Below are positions 21,691-31,940 of a stretch of DNA of 64,000 nt, one piece after another (positions within the stretch are counted from its first letter, which is position 1; the number at the start of each line of letters is the position of its first letter). The notes below the pieces were generated by a model. That model saw nothing but the letters and a program-made list of their open reading frames with translations, did not search any database and had not been told where the DNA came from. Source of the DNA: Asterella californica (taxonomy: Eukaryota > Streptophyta > Marchantiopsida > Marchantiales > Aytoniaceae); contig JAYKYS010000009.1 in the NCBI GenBank assembly GCA_036924285.1, positions 14,198,001 to 14,262,000 of the forward strand, in the 5' to 3' direction. The position numbers and the translations under genes are program-made.

Positions 21691-22230
21691 GGGTTGTAGT
21701 TGCTTGGCCATTCGGGTCCTTCTTTCCCTTGTAAGGCTTGATGGGGTCTTTTCATCTGTTTGCTATTCATTGGATCGCGTTCTCCCTCTTTCACCTTTAC
21801 ACTCTGACTGGCACATCCTCGGCGTCGGCTCTGCGTGGAGTCGCAAGCTGGCACCGCAAACATACAAAATCAGAAAACATTATCCATAAATCAGTTTGGA
21901 TCTGGAATCTCACTCGTTCTTTGTATTTTGTCGTGTTCTACTTTGTTGTTATTTAGTTTATTGTTGAACTCACTGTATGCTGGTTCATTACATATAAAAG
22001 AGATAAGGGTACGTAAACTCCCAAGAAATGCCTCTGTCAACTCATGATACTCCTAGCTTTAACATTAAAGGAAACATGTTTAAAACTTTCTTTTTACACC
22101 ATTCATTTTTCAGTTCGTTATTTCTCAAATCCAAAGTCTTATATGCTGCCTAAGGGCGTAATCGCATCACAATTTTCAAAGTATAATAATTTTTCATGAA
22201 ATGTTGGACAGTACCGAGCCTATGATGTGA
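21691..22230. other. Element tail and AT-rich spacer
   Basis: 21691-21890 continues the GC-richer non-LTR tail; 21891-22230 is AT-rich with no recognised feature. Confidence 0.35.
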
Positions 22231-22445
22231 GTAAATGATAAATAGTATTACTTTTCCTTTGGGGTCTTCACGGACTATGAGACTTCAGTATGAACCCCAC
22301 CACAGAGAGACTAGTACCAGAACCTTCATTAACAGTTTGCAGTGCATGCATCTCCAACCGTGACTGCAAGGAATTGAATCTACAATCTTAGACACAAATC
22401 TTTGGTGTACATGTCATGGATAACTTCTCCTTGATCGGTTAGCGG
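22231..22445 (-). repeat. tRNA-derived SINE, older copy
   Basis: Homologous over about 180 bases to 60531-60735, sharing TAAATGATAAAT(A/G), a GGTCTTC(A/G)C block, TTTATTAACAGTTTGCA-like, and CTCCAACC near the tRNA-like head. On the minus strand the pol III B-box is recognisable as GATTCAATTCC (22370-22380). The A-box side has decayed. Confidence 0.65.
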
Positions 22446-22833
22446 ATCGAACTGCAGTAATTCTTTTTGTTTTGTTTTTGAATATGATCTACGAACGAGA
22501 AAATTCAAACGGGAACCTAATATCGCTCTCCATTCCTATTTCAGTTTAATGGAAACTGCTAAATTGACAGTTTTCATTGTCACATGACAGATAAATAATT
22601 TGAATAAAAGAATCGAGATGGGACATCTAATTAGGATTATTGGTTACTAAAAAATAGTTTAATGTTTTAATCTTAATTAGATATATATTCAGATCTTTTT
22701 TTATAATGATTCAAATATGTAAATATAATGTGGTAATGACTATAGCGAGAAATTTTAATTTTTTGAACCTTGTTTTTTAAACTTTTCGGAAGAAAGTGTA
22801 CTTCTCTTATGTTGGTGACTAGTGATTACAACA
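22446..22833. other. AT-rich spacer
   Basis: No repeat or gene recognised. It would hold the promoter of the putative peptide gene at 22834. Confidence 0.35.
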
Positions 22834-23067
22834 ATGGAGTTTTACAGCAATAGTAGCTTCTTGATCATTTTTCTGTGTTTATTAGTACATCATGTCCACC
22901 TCGAGAAGTCTGAAGAAATCAGTAGAGATGTCAAACAGAGAAATGGGAATCCTGGCAATGAGAAGAATACAAGCGAAGAGGCTTTACAATCTAAACCAAA
23001 ACCAGCATTTTCTACTTCTCAATTGCTCAGTCCAGTAGTGAAGCGAGCAGTTTTTCTTCACAACTGA
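22834..23067 (+). CDS. Putative short secreted peptide (77 aa)
   Basis: The open frame starts at an ATG. It begins MEFYSNSSFLIIFLCLLVHH, a good signal peptide with a hydrophobic core at about residues 8-18. A charged, low-complexity middle (Lys/Glu/Asn/Ser) follows, and it ends VVKRAVFLHN just before the stop. Signal peptide, variable middle and a basic site near a short C-terminus is the layout of plant peptide-hormone precursors. The KR...LHN ending recalls CLE peptides, but the Pro-Gly-Pro-Asn core of CLE is absent, so I do not call it CLE. The flanks are AT-rich repeats, and there is no intron. It could be a chance frame. Confidence 0.35.
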   Translation: MEFYSNSSFLIIFLCLLVHHVHLEKSEEISRDVKQRNGNPGNEKNTSEEALQSKPKPAFSTSQLLSPVVKRAVFLHN

Positions 23068-24414
23068 ACGCTCCAACTAAAACTTGATTCTAATTCTCCG
23101 TGCATAAATTATTCACCACTTCTATCGACGGGAAGGTTAGATAATAAACTAAAGTATTTAATGAATATTTTAGTTTCATCGACAACAGATCGGACTTATA
23201 CAGTTGGACGAGTGCTGTTATGGACTTGGCATATGGGTTTTATGGGACGCTTTCGTAGTTCTCTCTACGTCTAACATTTAACAGTTATAGATTATATTTG
23301 ATTTTAAATAAAATTTAGTATAGTAATTTTATATAATAAGTATATCGTTTCTGATGACAGATACCGAACAAAAGTTCCCCCAAGGTGGTTGACCATGCTT
23401 TCCAAACGTCACTTGCCAAGACAAACGGCTGTGAGTCACTCAGTATTGTAGAATGTCCAATCTTCATTCTGTTCGGGTGCAGTGTTCAGGGTAAAAAGTT
23501 TTTAGAACCGAAAATTATCAGAAGAGAATGAACGGGAATCGGTTTTTGTCAATTATTTATTAATATTCTCAGAATTCTTAACAGATAACTTGTCGTTTTG
23601 TAAAACTTTAACCTGCAAAAATTCCTGCTGGATATCATTTCGACCCAACTTTTTGGAATTCCAGCCGGTTGAGAATACAAAGAATGCCGGTTAGCTCTGA
23701 GTGCTGTTCGGGTGAACATTTGAAGATAAAGACAAAAACTAATATTCTAAGGGTGCTGTTTGGCAAAAAAAGAACTTCCAAATATTTCAGAAACAGCAAT
23801 AAATGATAAACAATAAGCGGACGCATTGCAAAAAGAAGCTGGCAAAAAAAATAACTAAATTGACGCGGGCCAATGGTGGTATACAGTTTACGACTCTTTT
23901 TTATTAACTTCTCCTAAGTTTCCACGGACTGTTGGGGATGCTTATTCTCCACAAAACAGATGAAAGCCGTCGATATTTCAAGCATAAAGTACAAACGAAT
24001 TCAATGCTTTTTCCTCGTCACCATTACTTCCTTTGAAATCTCAACGGGAGCAAAATATGCATGCAACATGAACGTATGGGGAACTTGACCGCTTGCTCTT
24101 ATCAAGAGACATAAGTGTTAACTAGAAATGTTATACTAAACTGACAAAAAAACAGTTTATTTATAAGTATTAGTCGAACCTGGAAATGTGAGAAGATCGT
24201 GACATAACCGATAAAGGAAGCGTAGAATCTCATGCACTTCAAAGACTACAAATGCGTCTATTTGTTATCGAAAAGAATATATTTAATTAGTTTATAATTT
24301 ATAATTTAAATAAAATAAAATTATAACATAAATTACAAAGAGTTTTTTTTTGATTTTCATGATGAATCCATCCGCCCAGTCTCGCTACACGACAACCTCC
24401 ATCATTCTCGGTTT
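23068..24414. other. AT-rich intergenic with a hairpin-element fragment
   Basis: 23108-23160 holds a GGAAGGTTAGATAATAAACT arm like the short hairpin-element core, and 23245-23262 a CATATGGGTTTTATGGGA module like its body, so an old copy is possible. The rest shows no gene. Confidence 0.35.
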
Positions 24415-24722
24415 TCACAATGAACATATAGCTATGCTAATGCATCGTTAAAGATAATAAATTAAACTCTTGTATATTTATCTCTTCCATCAGAAGATAG
24501 TGCACAATATGAACATATAACTATGATAACGCATCGTTAAAACTAATAAATTAAACCCTTGCATATTTGCTTGAAGATCATGCACAATATAAACATATAA
24601 CTATGCTAGCGCATCGTTAAAAGTAATAAGTTAAACCTTGCATATTTTCCTCCTCCATCAAAAGATTATACATAAAATAAAAAACATTATGCATATATAG
24701 CTATGCTAACACATTGTTAAAT
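24415..24722 (+). repeat. Four-copy tandem repeat, about 90 bp unit
   Basis: Units begin near 24421, 24510, 24591 and 24691. Each has ACATATA(G/A)CTATG(C/A)TA followed by GCATCGTTAAA and AATAA(A/G)TTAAAC. The last unit is partial and abuts the gypsy linker fragment. It is non-coding and AT-rich. Confidence 0.8.
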
Positions 24723-24724
24723 GT

Positions 24725-25114
24725 CACTAGTCAAGTCGATCCGTATACCTGGTCCCTTCAAGGTACCCAAATCCTTCATACTGAAGGTAAAACAATTCAT
24801 GTAGCTCTTCAGGAATCTCTAAACTCTTTGGCTTTCTTCTCCTATAAGCTTGGGTCCAATATCTGGCTCTCAAGTATCTTTTGTCACCACGCTAGTGGTA
24901 GAAAACGAAGTCGTTGATTGATATCTTGCAGCCTCTAGAGCAGTTTTTTTCTGCTCATCGTCAACAAACTCCATCTCCATTGTGCGAAAAACTCCTACAG
25001 TCCTAGCTGCAAGCTCCACACTCTCTCCTACTACATCTCATGATGTTCAAAGATGATGAACTCCACACGCCTCGCCCTAAGTCTTTACCTCCACCAACCC
25101 GGTAGGCAAAAAGC
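24725..25114 (-). repeat. Inverted copy of the gypsy methyltransferase-RT linker
   Basis: Closely similar over its length to 27738-28116. Shared words include GTCAAGTCGATC, GGTCCCTTCAAGGTACCCAAAT and TTGTGCGAAAAACTC-like. It lies in the opposite orientation to the RT at 25115 that it should precede. Confidence 0.85.
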
Positions 25115-27106
25115 TCAGAAGTCAGCAAAGAAAGATATATATGACAACTACACGGATAGATGGATGTTTGGAGACTACCTTCTTATCAATCGAGAGATGA
25201 ATTCCGGTAAGTGTCATGATGACATCCGAGCAGATCTTTGAGTAATAGGACATGTGAAGGTCTTTAGTACTTTGGACCTTCGAGCAAGGTATCGTCGGTC
25301 ACCACTGAGAGATAAGGATAAGTCCAAGACAACATTTTGACTCTCACGGCAAGGATTGTTTGTGTTAGTGACGGTTCTAATCATTTTGATTGAATAACGT
25401 CCTTGAGTTCCAAAGGATGATGAACAAGATCTTAGCAGGATTGGATTTTGTTCGATGTTTTACTGACTACATCTTAGTCTATAGTGCTACAGTGGAAGAG
25501 CACGAGAGACACTTACAGGATGTGTTCGAGCGATTGAGAGCTCATGGGTTGAAGTTACACCCTGGAAGTGCAAGTTCTTCTAGGAGTTGGTAGTGTATCT
25601 GGACCACACCATCTACCTATGTGGGTTGAGCTTTCAAAGACAAAGGTTGAGACTGTTGCACGTACCTCACGTCTCGCAGATGTGAGTTGAGTTCGAGCAT
25701 TTGTTGGTTTAACGAATTCTATCATCGATACGTGAAGGAGTTTAGTGTAATTGCGAAGTCATTGACCAAGCTGATGAAGGTGGACCAAGAGTCGCAGTGG
25801 GTAGATGAGCAAGAGTGAGCTTTTGTAGAGCTCAAGAATAAGTTGACATTTGCTTCCATCTTGAAGAGATCCGTTAAGAGGTGTCCCTTTCAACTGCACA
25901 CTGATTGGAGTATGTTGAAACTTGGAGCAGTGCTGACTCGGCATGATGATAAGGAAAAGGAGTTCGTGGTGGCGTATGCCAATCGCTCCAACAATTCGGC
26001 TGAGTCGAGATACAGTTCGTACGAGAGTGAGTGTTTGGCTGCAATGTGGGTTGTTGCACACTTATGATGTTATCTGTTTGAGAACTCTTTTACTCTCATC
26101 ATTGATCACCAGGCGCTCAAGTGATTGACGGAGTCTGACAAGCTTAGAGAGAAGCTTACACGATGGGCTCTGATCTTATAGGAGTATGATTCCCAGGTGG
26201 TGCATAGACCTGGAGTTGCAAACTTAGATTCTGATGGATTGAGTCACAACCCATGCACGAGTCAATAAGATCAGACTGGAGCTCGATGACATGACGAGGT
26301 TGATGAGGAGATGGTGCTAGGATGGCATGCATCTATCTTTCTTTGGGTGTTGCTCATGAACTCTAGTATGGAGGGCCATGTCGTATCTTTCTCAAGGCAG
26401 AGAATAGATAGCGAGTCTCCAGATCCTTAGCGTGGAGATGGTGTTCCAGATCAGCGAGATATCCATGACGATGTGATAGTACGGATAGTGCCACATCCAT
26501 CTTAGAGAGCACAGTTAGTATGACATGCCCATGAGGAGCTGAGACATTTAGGAGTGAAGCGTACACATAGCTTACTCCAAGGATAGTATTGGTGGTGTGG
26601 TATGCACATCGATGTGCAGCAGTTTGTTACATGATGTAGTTTGTGATCGAGTACGAGCATAGTTTAATGCTTCTACTCCACAGTTATACCTTTTACAGCT
26701 TATGGAGTTGGGTTACTGTTAGAGCTTGGATTTTACGAGACTCTTATTGTTGATTACGTCACCACTTGTATGTATTGGTGATGGTGGAGCACTTTTCCAA
26801 GTAGATTGAGTTGGTGATATTATTGGACAAGACGAGTGATGGGACAACATATGCGTTCTTAGATCGAATGCTGAGTCGTTTTGGAGCACCAGCTGAAGTG
26901 CTGACGGACCAAGGTACATAGTTCCTTGGTGAGTTTCAAGTCTTGTGTGATTAGGCGCTGATTGATTATCGGATTACATCTCAAGATCATCTTGAGATGG
27001 ATGGTTTGGCAGAGAGGGTTGTTCAGACTGCAAACCATACTTGGTCACTTGGGAGACTGAGATTTGCAGTTATCATGGTTGGCTATGGACTACCGTGTCG
27101 TGTGCA
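25115..27106 (+). pseudogene. Gypsy RT - RNase H - integrase, plus-strand copy
   Basis: RT motifs are MFGDYLLIN, HVKVFSTLDLRARY, FVRCFTDYILVYS (catalytic YxDD decayed to YTDY) and HGLKLHPG. RNase H follows at about 25885-26230 with HTDWS, AYANRSNNSAESRYSSYESECLA and IDHQAL. Integrase remains at about 26510-27106: HLGVKR near the zinc-binding part, a core region around 26740-26940, then DGLAERVVQT and WLAMDYR. Many stops. It ends where the opposing minus-strand RT begins, about 27106. Confidence 0.82.
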
Positions 27107-27915
27107 TACACATCGTTACACAACATACATCGCTGTCAAAGGTACACCACACACATAAATAACACATGGACGATGTCATACACCCTTTGGAACTCAGCAA
27201 GGGCGTTCTTCAACCCAAATGATAAGAACCGTCACTGATACAAACAATCATTGTCATGAGAGTCAATTCCTCAGAATGCTATCTTGGACTTATCTTCTTC
27301 TCTAACCGGCAACTGATGATACCCTGCTCGAAGATCCAAAGTACTGAAGACCTTCACATGCCCCACTGCATCAAAGATCTTCTCAGGTGTCGGCATGACA
27401 TACTTATCAGACTTCGTCTCGTCAGAAAAGGTCAAAAGGTGACACCCGTCCGCTTCGCATGAACGCAAGACGTCTGATTTCTATTGACTTCTTTCCTATT
27501 CTTGGTTCTTTTCCATGAGTGTTTTTTGATTGATAGAACGGTAGTCTCCACACATCCGTCTATCCGTGTAGTTGTCATACATGTCTTTCTTTGCTGGCAT
27601 AACTGTGACAGATGCATACTCTTCATGCGACATCTCCACCAACCCAACCTCCAACAAGTCTTGAGTCCTACTCTGGATCAAGGCTCTCTCCATGTCATTG
27701 TACATGTAAGGACGTCGAAAGATTGACGTGTCATTGATCAAGTCGATCTGTATATCAGGTCCCTTCAAGGTACCCAAATCTTTCATACTAAAGGCAAAAC
27801 AATTCTTGTAGCTCTTCAGGAATCTCTGAACTCTTCGTCTTTCCTCTCCTATAAGCTTGGGTCCAATCTCCAACTCCCAAGTATCTTCTGTCACCATTCT
27901 AGAGGTAGAAGACAA
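27107..27915 (-). pseudogene. Gypsy reverse transcriptase, minus-strand copy (N-terminal half)
   Basis: 27496-27915 is an open stretch of about 139 codons with VQRFLKSYKNCFAFSMKDLG, then AKKDMYDNYTDRRMCGDYRSIN. After a frameshift, 27271-27468 gives VKVFSTLDLRAGYHQLPVRE, split here as FSTLDLRAGYHQ, and the frame then degrades through FGLKNALAEFQRV to about 27107. RT palm motif A is intact; the YxDD motif is cut off by the junction with the plus-strand copy. Confidence 0.85.
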
Positions 27916-28109
27916 AGTCGTTGACTGCTATCTTGCAGCCTCTGGAGCAGTTTCCTTCTGCTCACCACCAACAACCTCCATCGCCACTGTGCGAAAAACT
28001 CTTGTTGTCCTAGTTGCAAGCTCCACTCTCTCTCCCATGATGTCAAAGGATGACGAACTCCACATGCTCGCCCCCAACCTTTGTCTCCACAGACTCGATA
28101 GACAAAGAG

Positions 28110-29130
28110 CTCAGAAGTTTTCGAGCCTAACACCCGTCGATCGCATCTGACGCTGCTCAGCCAATCCAAGACTAACAATCCATGTCAAGCAGTTCAAGTC
28201 TATTGCTTCCAACACCTGACGCCGTGAAGCCTCCGACATCAAAGCTACTATCGTCGTACTCGTAGAGAAACCCATCGTTCGCTCTCTCTCATCGGCATTG
28301 AGCTCCACCAACTGTTGTAACCGAGCATCCCACACAAGCCCATGTCCTCCATCTATATAAGCATGTGACATTGGAAAGCTCACCAAGTGGACAACGCTGC
28401 CATGGACCGTCTCACTAGATTCACCACTGCCATGCATGACCTATCAACGACTCTCACTACTTGAGATCGTCGTCTTGCATCCAAGATACCATCAATTGTG
28501 AGGTGTGCTGGTCGTCTCACTGCATCGTGTGCGTGCTTGAGCACCTCTCTTGGTAACAAGTTCGTCCACCACAATCGTGAATGATGTGCACGAGATCTCA
28601 CTCTCATTGCATCCAACAGCACTGCCGGTCTGACCCAAGATCACACCTGGTGCACACTCGTCAACATTTGTGTACGAGCATCATCCAACAAAGGAACGTT
28701 CTCCAAGATGTATGCTGGAGAATCCACTTGATGTATCTGGAGATGTCCTAAGATCCGTAACATCTCTCAGAACATCCTAGATCGCGGGTCATGTAAACCC
28801 TGATCTCTCCCAGCACGCGTGTGACCTTGACATGGCCACCCGGCTATCACCAAGTGAATGATGTCAACAAACGTGAGATCTTGCATCCCCAACATCAAAA
28901 TATCTGATGGTAATGCTTGCTGGTATCCTCTAACAGCTGATATGGACAACAACTCAAGATGTCTTTACACCAAACGTGTCACATGACGTAATGAGATGCG
29001 TCTTGCAACCTCATCTCTCTCGACATACAAGTATCGCTGTACTTGTATGCATGCTTGCAATACCGCAGCCAAACCCGTGCTAATCTCTCCAAACAACTCC
29101 AGCACACACACACCCTCCTTTGGATACCGT
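28110..29130 (-). pseudogene. C5-cytosine DNA methyltransferase inside the gypsy element
   Basis: On the minus strand, in order: motif I VLELFGEISTGLAAVLQA (about 29060-29105), YLYVERDEVARR (motif II-like), ALPSDI, then the catalytic loop VIAGWPCQGHTRAG with Cys codon 28830-28832, ILENVPLLDD with the ENV triplet at 28694-28702, VRSRAHHSRLWWTNLLP (about 28560-28600), and the C-terminal DGGHGLVWDA...NADERERTMGF (about 28265-28350). This is the motif order of C5-MTases, which methylate cytosine using S-adenosylmethionine. An in-frame stop near 28957 and at least three frame changes (between PCQ and ENV, between ENV and RSRAH, before the C-terminal block) make it inactive. It lies between protease and RT on the same strand, and no intron or host gene flanks it. 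Retrotransposon-encoded DNMTs have been reported in dinoflagellates and charophyte algae (from memory, de Mendoza and colleagues 2018). Confidence 0.85.
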
Positions 29131-29508
29131 CATACAATAAGAGTCGTATCCAACGGTGATAAAGTCATAAGACCAATAGCAGGAACAACCCTTTGTTCCT
29201 CTACTGGTGGTACAAAGGCTTCACTCCAAGCCTACTGCACCAACCGATCAGCATACTGCTGCAACTCTCCACTCGAACTCTAGAGTGGAACATCCAAGAC
29301 AGATGGTATTAACGTAGACATATTAGACATGTCCTCCACCTCCTCAAAGACCGAAGTATCCTCCGGATGGGTATTGTACTCTAACAACTTGTCTGACCAA
29401 GTGATGACCGAACTGAACTCTACAACGGATGCCATCGTCCGTGGTGTAGACTCCGTTGTCCCAACTCTCGCATAGAACCACACTGGTAAGCGGCTCACTC
29501 ATCTCTCA
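29131..29508 (-). other. Spacer between protease and methyltransferase
   Basis: Continues the element polyprotein on the minus strand with stops. It includes LLEYNTHPEDTSVFEEVEDM and then EFEWRVAAVC-like sequence leading into methyltransferase motif I. No known domain. Confidence 0.5.
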
Positions 29509-29930
29509 TCAGACTGCCAACCTCGTCTGTAAGATGCTATCTCTGTCCAAATAGTCGATCATGAACCTCATAAAGTATAACACAGCACCTCCAACCAACA
29601 CATCATACGGCTCTGTGGCCATAACGATGGCCTTGGTCTTCACCATAGAGCCATCTGTGGGATGACCTTGTCGAACTCGCACCGTCAGCATCTCGCGTGT
29701 CATGTGTAGAGCTGTACCCCCTATCCTCTTAGAGATGTCTGCATCTGGAATGGACATCTCTCCACCTCGGACTTCTTTATACCCAAACCAATACACGATG
29801 TCTTCTCCAACATCAACGGTTGGGCTCCAGAGTCTAACAAGACTTTATGTGGTCGATACATCTTCCCTGAAGGTGCCACCAAACAGAAGATATCACTTCT
29901 GTTGTCCAACAACACCACACATGGTGCCAA
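29509..29930 (-). pseudogene. Gypsy retropepsin-like protease
   Basis: The frame at 29721-29930 has KVLLDSGAQPLML, the D-S-G active-site motif of retroviral-type aspartic proteases. It is followed by GLGIKKSEVE. After a frame change, 29509-29796 carries the C-terminal part (MTREMLTVRV, YDVLVGGAVLY, FMIDYLDRD). It processes the element polyprotein in a live copy. Its place after gag and before the methyltransferase fixes the order of this element. Confidence 0.8.
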
Positions 29931-30469
29931 ACCAGCACGGTCAAGCCGGTCTAGCTAGTAACTCATCTAACTTGGTAGTCGCCGCTTGCCAAGTACCACT
30001 GGTAGCTGTCCTGATCTTCGACTCCATGATCACATCTACCGTCTCGCGTTGAATCACCTCAGCACTAGAGATAACTACTGAGCAACGGTCCTCGCTCTCT
30101 GAGCGTGATCGCCAACTAGAACACTGGAGCCAGCTGACTCTCAATGCTCTCATATCCGTGGCTGAAAATAGTGAGGCTCAGAAACTGCTGTAGCCGTCTC
30201 AACATCGAGTTCGACGTCGCATCCACAGACGTCAAGGATTATCTCGCATCACTCCCACTCCTGGATGTCGATGTCTCTAACTCCACTGCACCATCAGTAG
30301 GCCATTTAAGAACCATAGACGTGGTCCTCAACGCCCCCGATAGCATAAACGACTGAGGAATCCTGACCTGTCTATCAGCCTCTCCGCGTTGTGGATCCAA
30401 CTCCAACGACGCACCTCGTGGTTCAGAGACACGTACTGCACTCCGAGTCACTACCGCAAATGCTTCAAT

Positions 30470-31938
30470 CTACGCCACATCAGTCATGAAGTCGAAGTCA
30501 TCTCCTTCTCCTCCATAAGACGTGGAAGTCTCTGTTTCATACGTCGTAGCAGACGATGGACCGACTGGTCCTCTCTCATGTGCTGGATCTCTACCTCCAG
30601 CTCGAGCACCACGACCTCCCTGAGCTCTTCCGTCTCGTCCACGATCAATCTTCTCTTGCCGTAGCTCGAGATGAAGATCAAAACAACAGTCACTATTGTG
30701 ACCTGGTCGTCCGCAATGCTCACACTGCCTAGGCACCGCTTGAGATGTCTCAGACGTCTCATAATCATCTCTTCTTTGTGGACAGTCCTTCTGCTGATGA
30801 GGACCATCACACGTCCAGCACGGATCCGCTTGCTGCTGACTAGAGAATGACAGCATGGACTTCTGTCCACCAGATCCTCCAACACCTCCTTGGGATCGTG
30901 ACTGTTCAGCATGATCTTTATCACCACTACCACTACCACCACGCTGTTGCGCAGCTTGTGATCCTCGAGAAGAGGTGATCTCTCCATGTGGTGTCTCTTT
31001 GCTGAACCCAGCAACCACCACCCTCTCCTCTACCATGTTGAGCTCAATCCGCTCAGCTAGATCAAAGACAACCGCCAGCGTCGGAGCAGTGTCTCTAAGA
31101 AGAGTTGCATCCCTAACTCTCTTACCCAGCTCTCCATCTAGTATCTCATACCAGAACTGCACTGCATGTGCTTCCATCACCCCTTGGGTAGCGCTGATCA
31201 ACCACCTCATGCGAGTAAACGCCTTGCGTAGGCTCTCTCTAGTCTTTCGCTGGAACTCCTGTAGACTCCTCAACTTATCGGTCCGCACATCTTGATAGTT
31301 CTTCCTCAAACACTAGAAGAACTGAACTACGGGATTAAACCCTGGTGATATCCCACACTACCACCTGCTCCACTATTAGTGAATGCACCGTTGGTAGTAG
31401 ATACTCTGCCATCTGTGGATGTACCACTGCTACTGACACCCGAACTCGTTGGTGCTACGTCTCTCAAAACTGCGCTAGTAGTTATAAAAACGTAGTTGGG
31501 AGACCAATGTTGTCTCCACAACTCAATCTCCACACTGTAGTCTCGCCTGATCTCATGATAATCGTCCAAGTGTTGGAACAAAACCTTTCACGCCATGAAG
31601 GGTATAAACAGTTGTGGATTCCGCATCTGCTGCAGATCGCACCAATTGTCGAACTCTTGGATGAAGTCATATAGCTCAATGGTTCTCATTATACCCGAGT
31701 ATCGTCTAGGCCCCTTCGTGGTCCCATAGATCTCGTCCATGTCCCACAACAACGGTGTGATGACACTAGACTCACCACCAGAAAACGCACTGTCTACATC
31801 TGACTCGTCCTCTGAAACAACCGACGGCAATGGTGTAGGTAGTCGGTACTTCACCCAACTCCATGTATAACTACTGTCCGAGAAGTCTCCACCAGAACCT
31901 CCCGAGAACTTCGTGATGATAGAATCTCGGTAACACAC
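30470..31938 (-). pseudogene. Gypsy gag with two zinc knuckles
   Basis: Two open pieces on the minus strand: 31588-31938 (N-terminal part, EIYGTTKGPRRYSGIMRTIE with a helical gag-like segment) and a longer uninterrupted stretch of 279 codons at 30470-31309. The latter has a capsid-like helical region, then two zinc knuckles, CWTCDGPHQQKDC (C-x2-C-x3-H-x4-C) and CEHCGRPGHNSDC (C-x2-C-x4-H-x4-C), then an RG-rich tail. Zinc knuckles bind element RNA. The 279-codon frame is the best preserved in the whole block. Confidence 0.82.
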
Positions 31939-31940
31939 TC

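Larger units (their letters stand above)
24725..31940. mobile_element. Rearranged Ty3/gypsy block with two overlapping copies
   Basis: Three parts. 24725-25114 matches 27738-28116 in the same (minus) orientation; it is the linker between methyltransferase and RT. 25115-27106 reads RT, RNase H and integrase on the plus strand. 27107-31940 reads gag, protease, methyltransferase and RT on the minus strand. The plus-strand copy starts at the same RT point (AKKDIYDNYTDRW) that follows the linker in the minus copy (AKKDMYDNYTDRR), so the linker next to it is inverted and about 140 bases are missing. All frames are broken, so no part can move on its own. Confidence 0.85.

Noticed and set aside
22834..23067. 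Calling the secreted peptide a CLE gene
   Set aside because: The signal peptide and LHN ending fit, but the diagnostic Pro-Gly-Pro-Asn core is missing.
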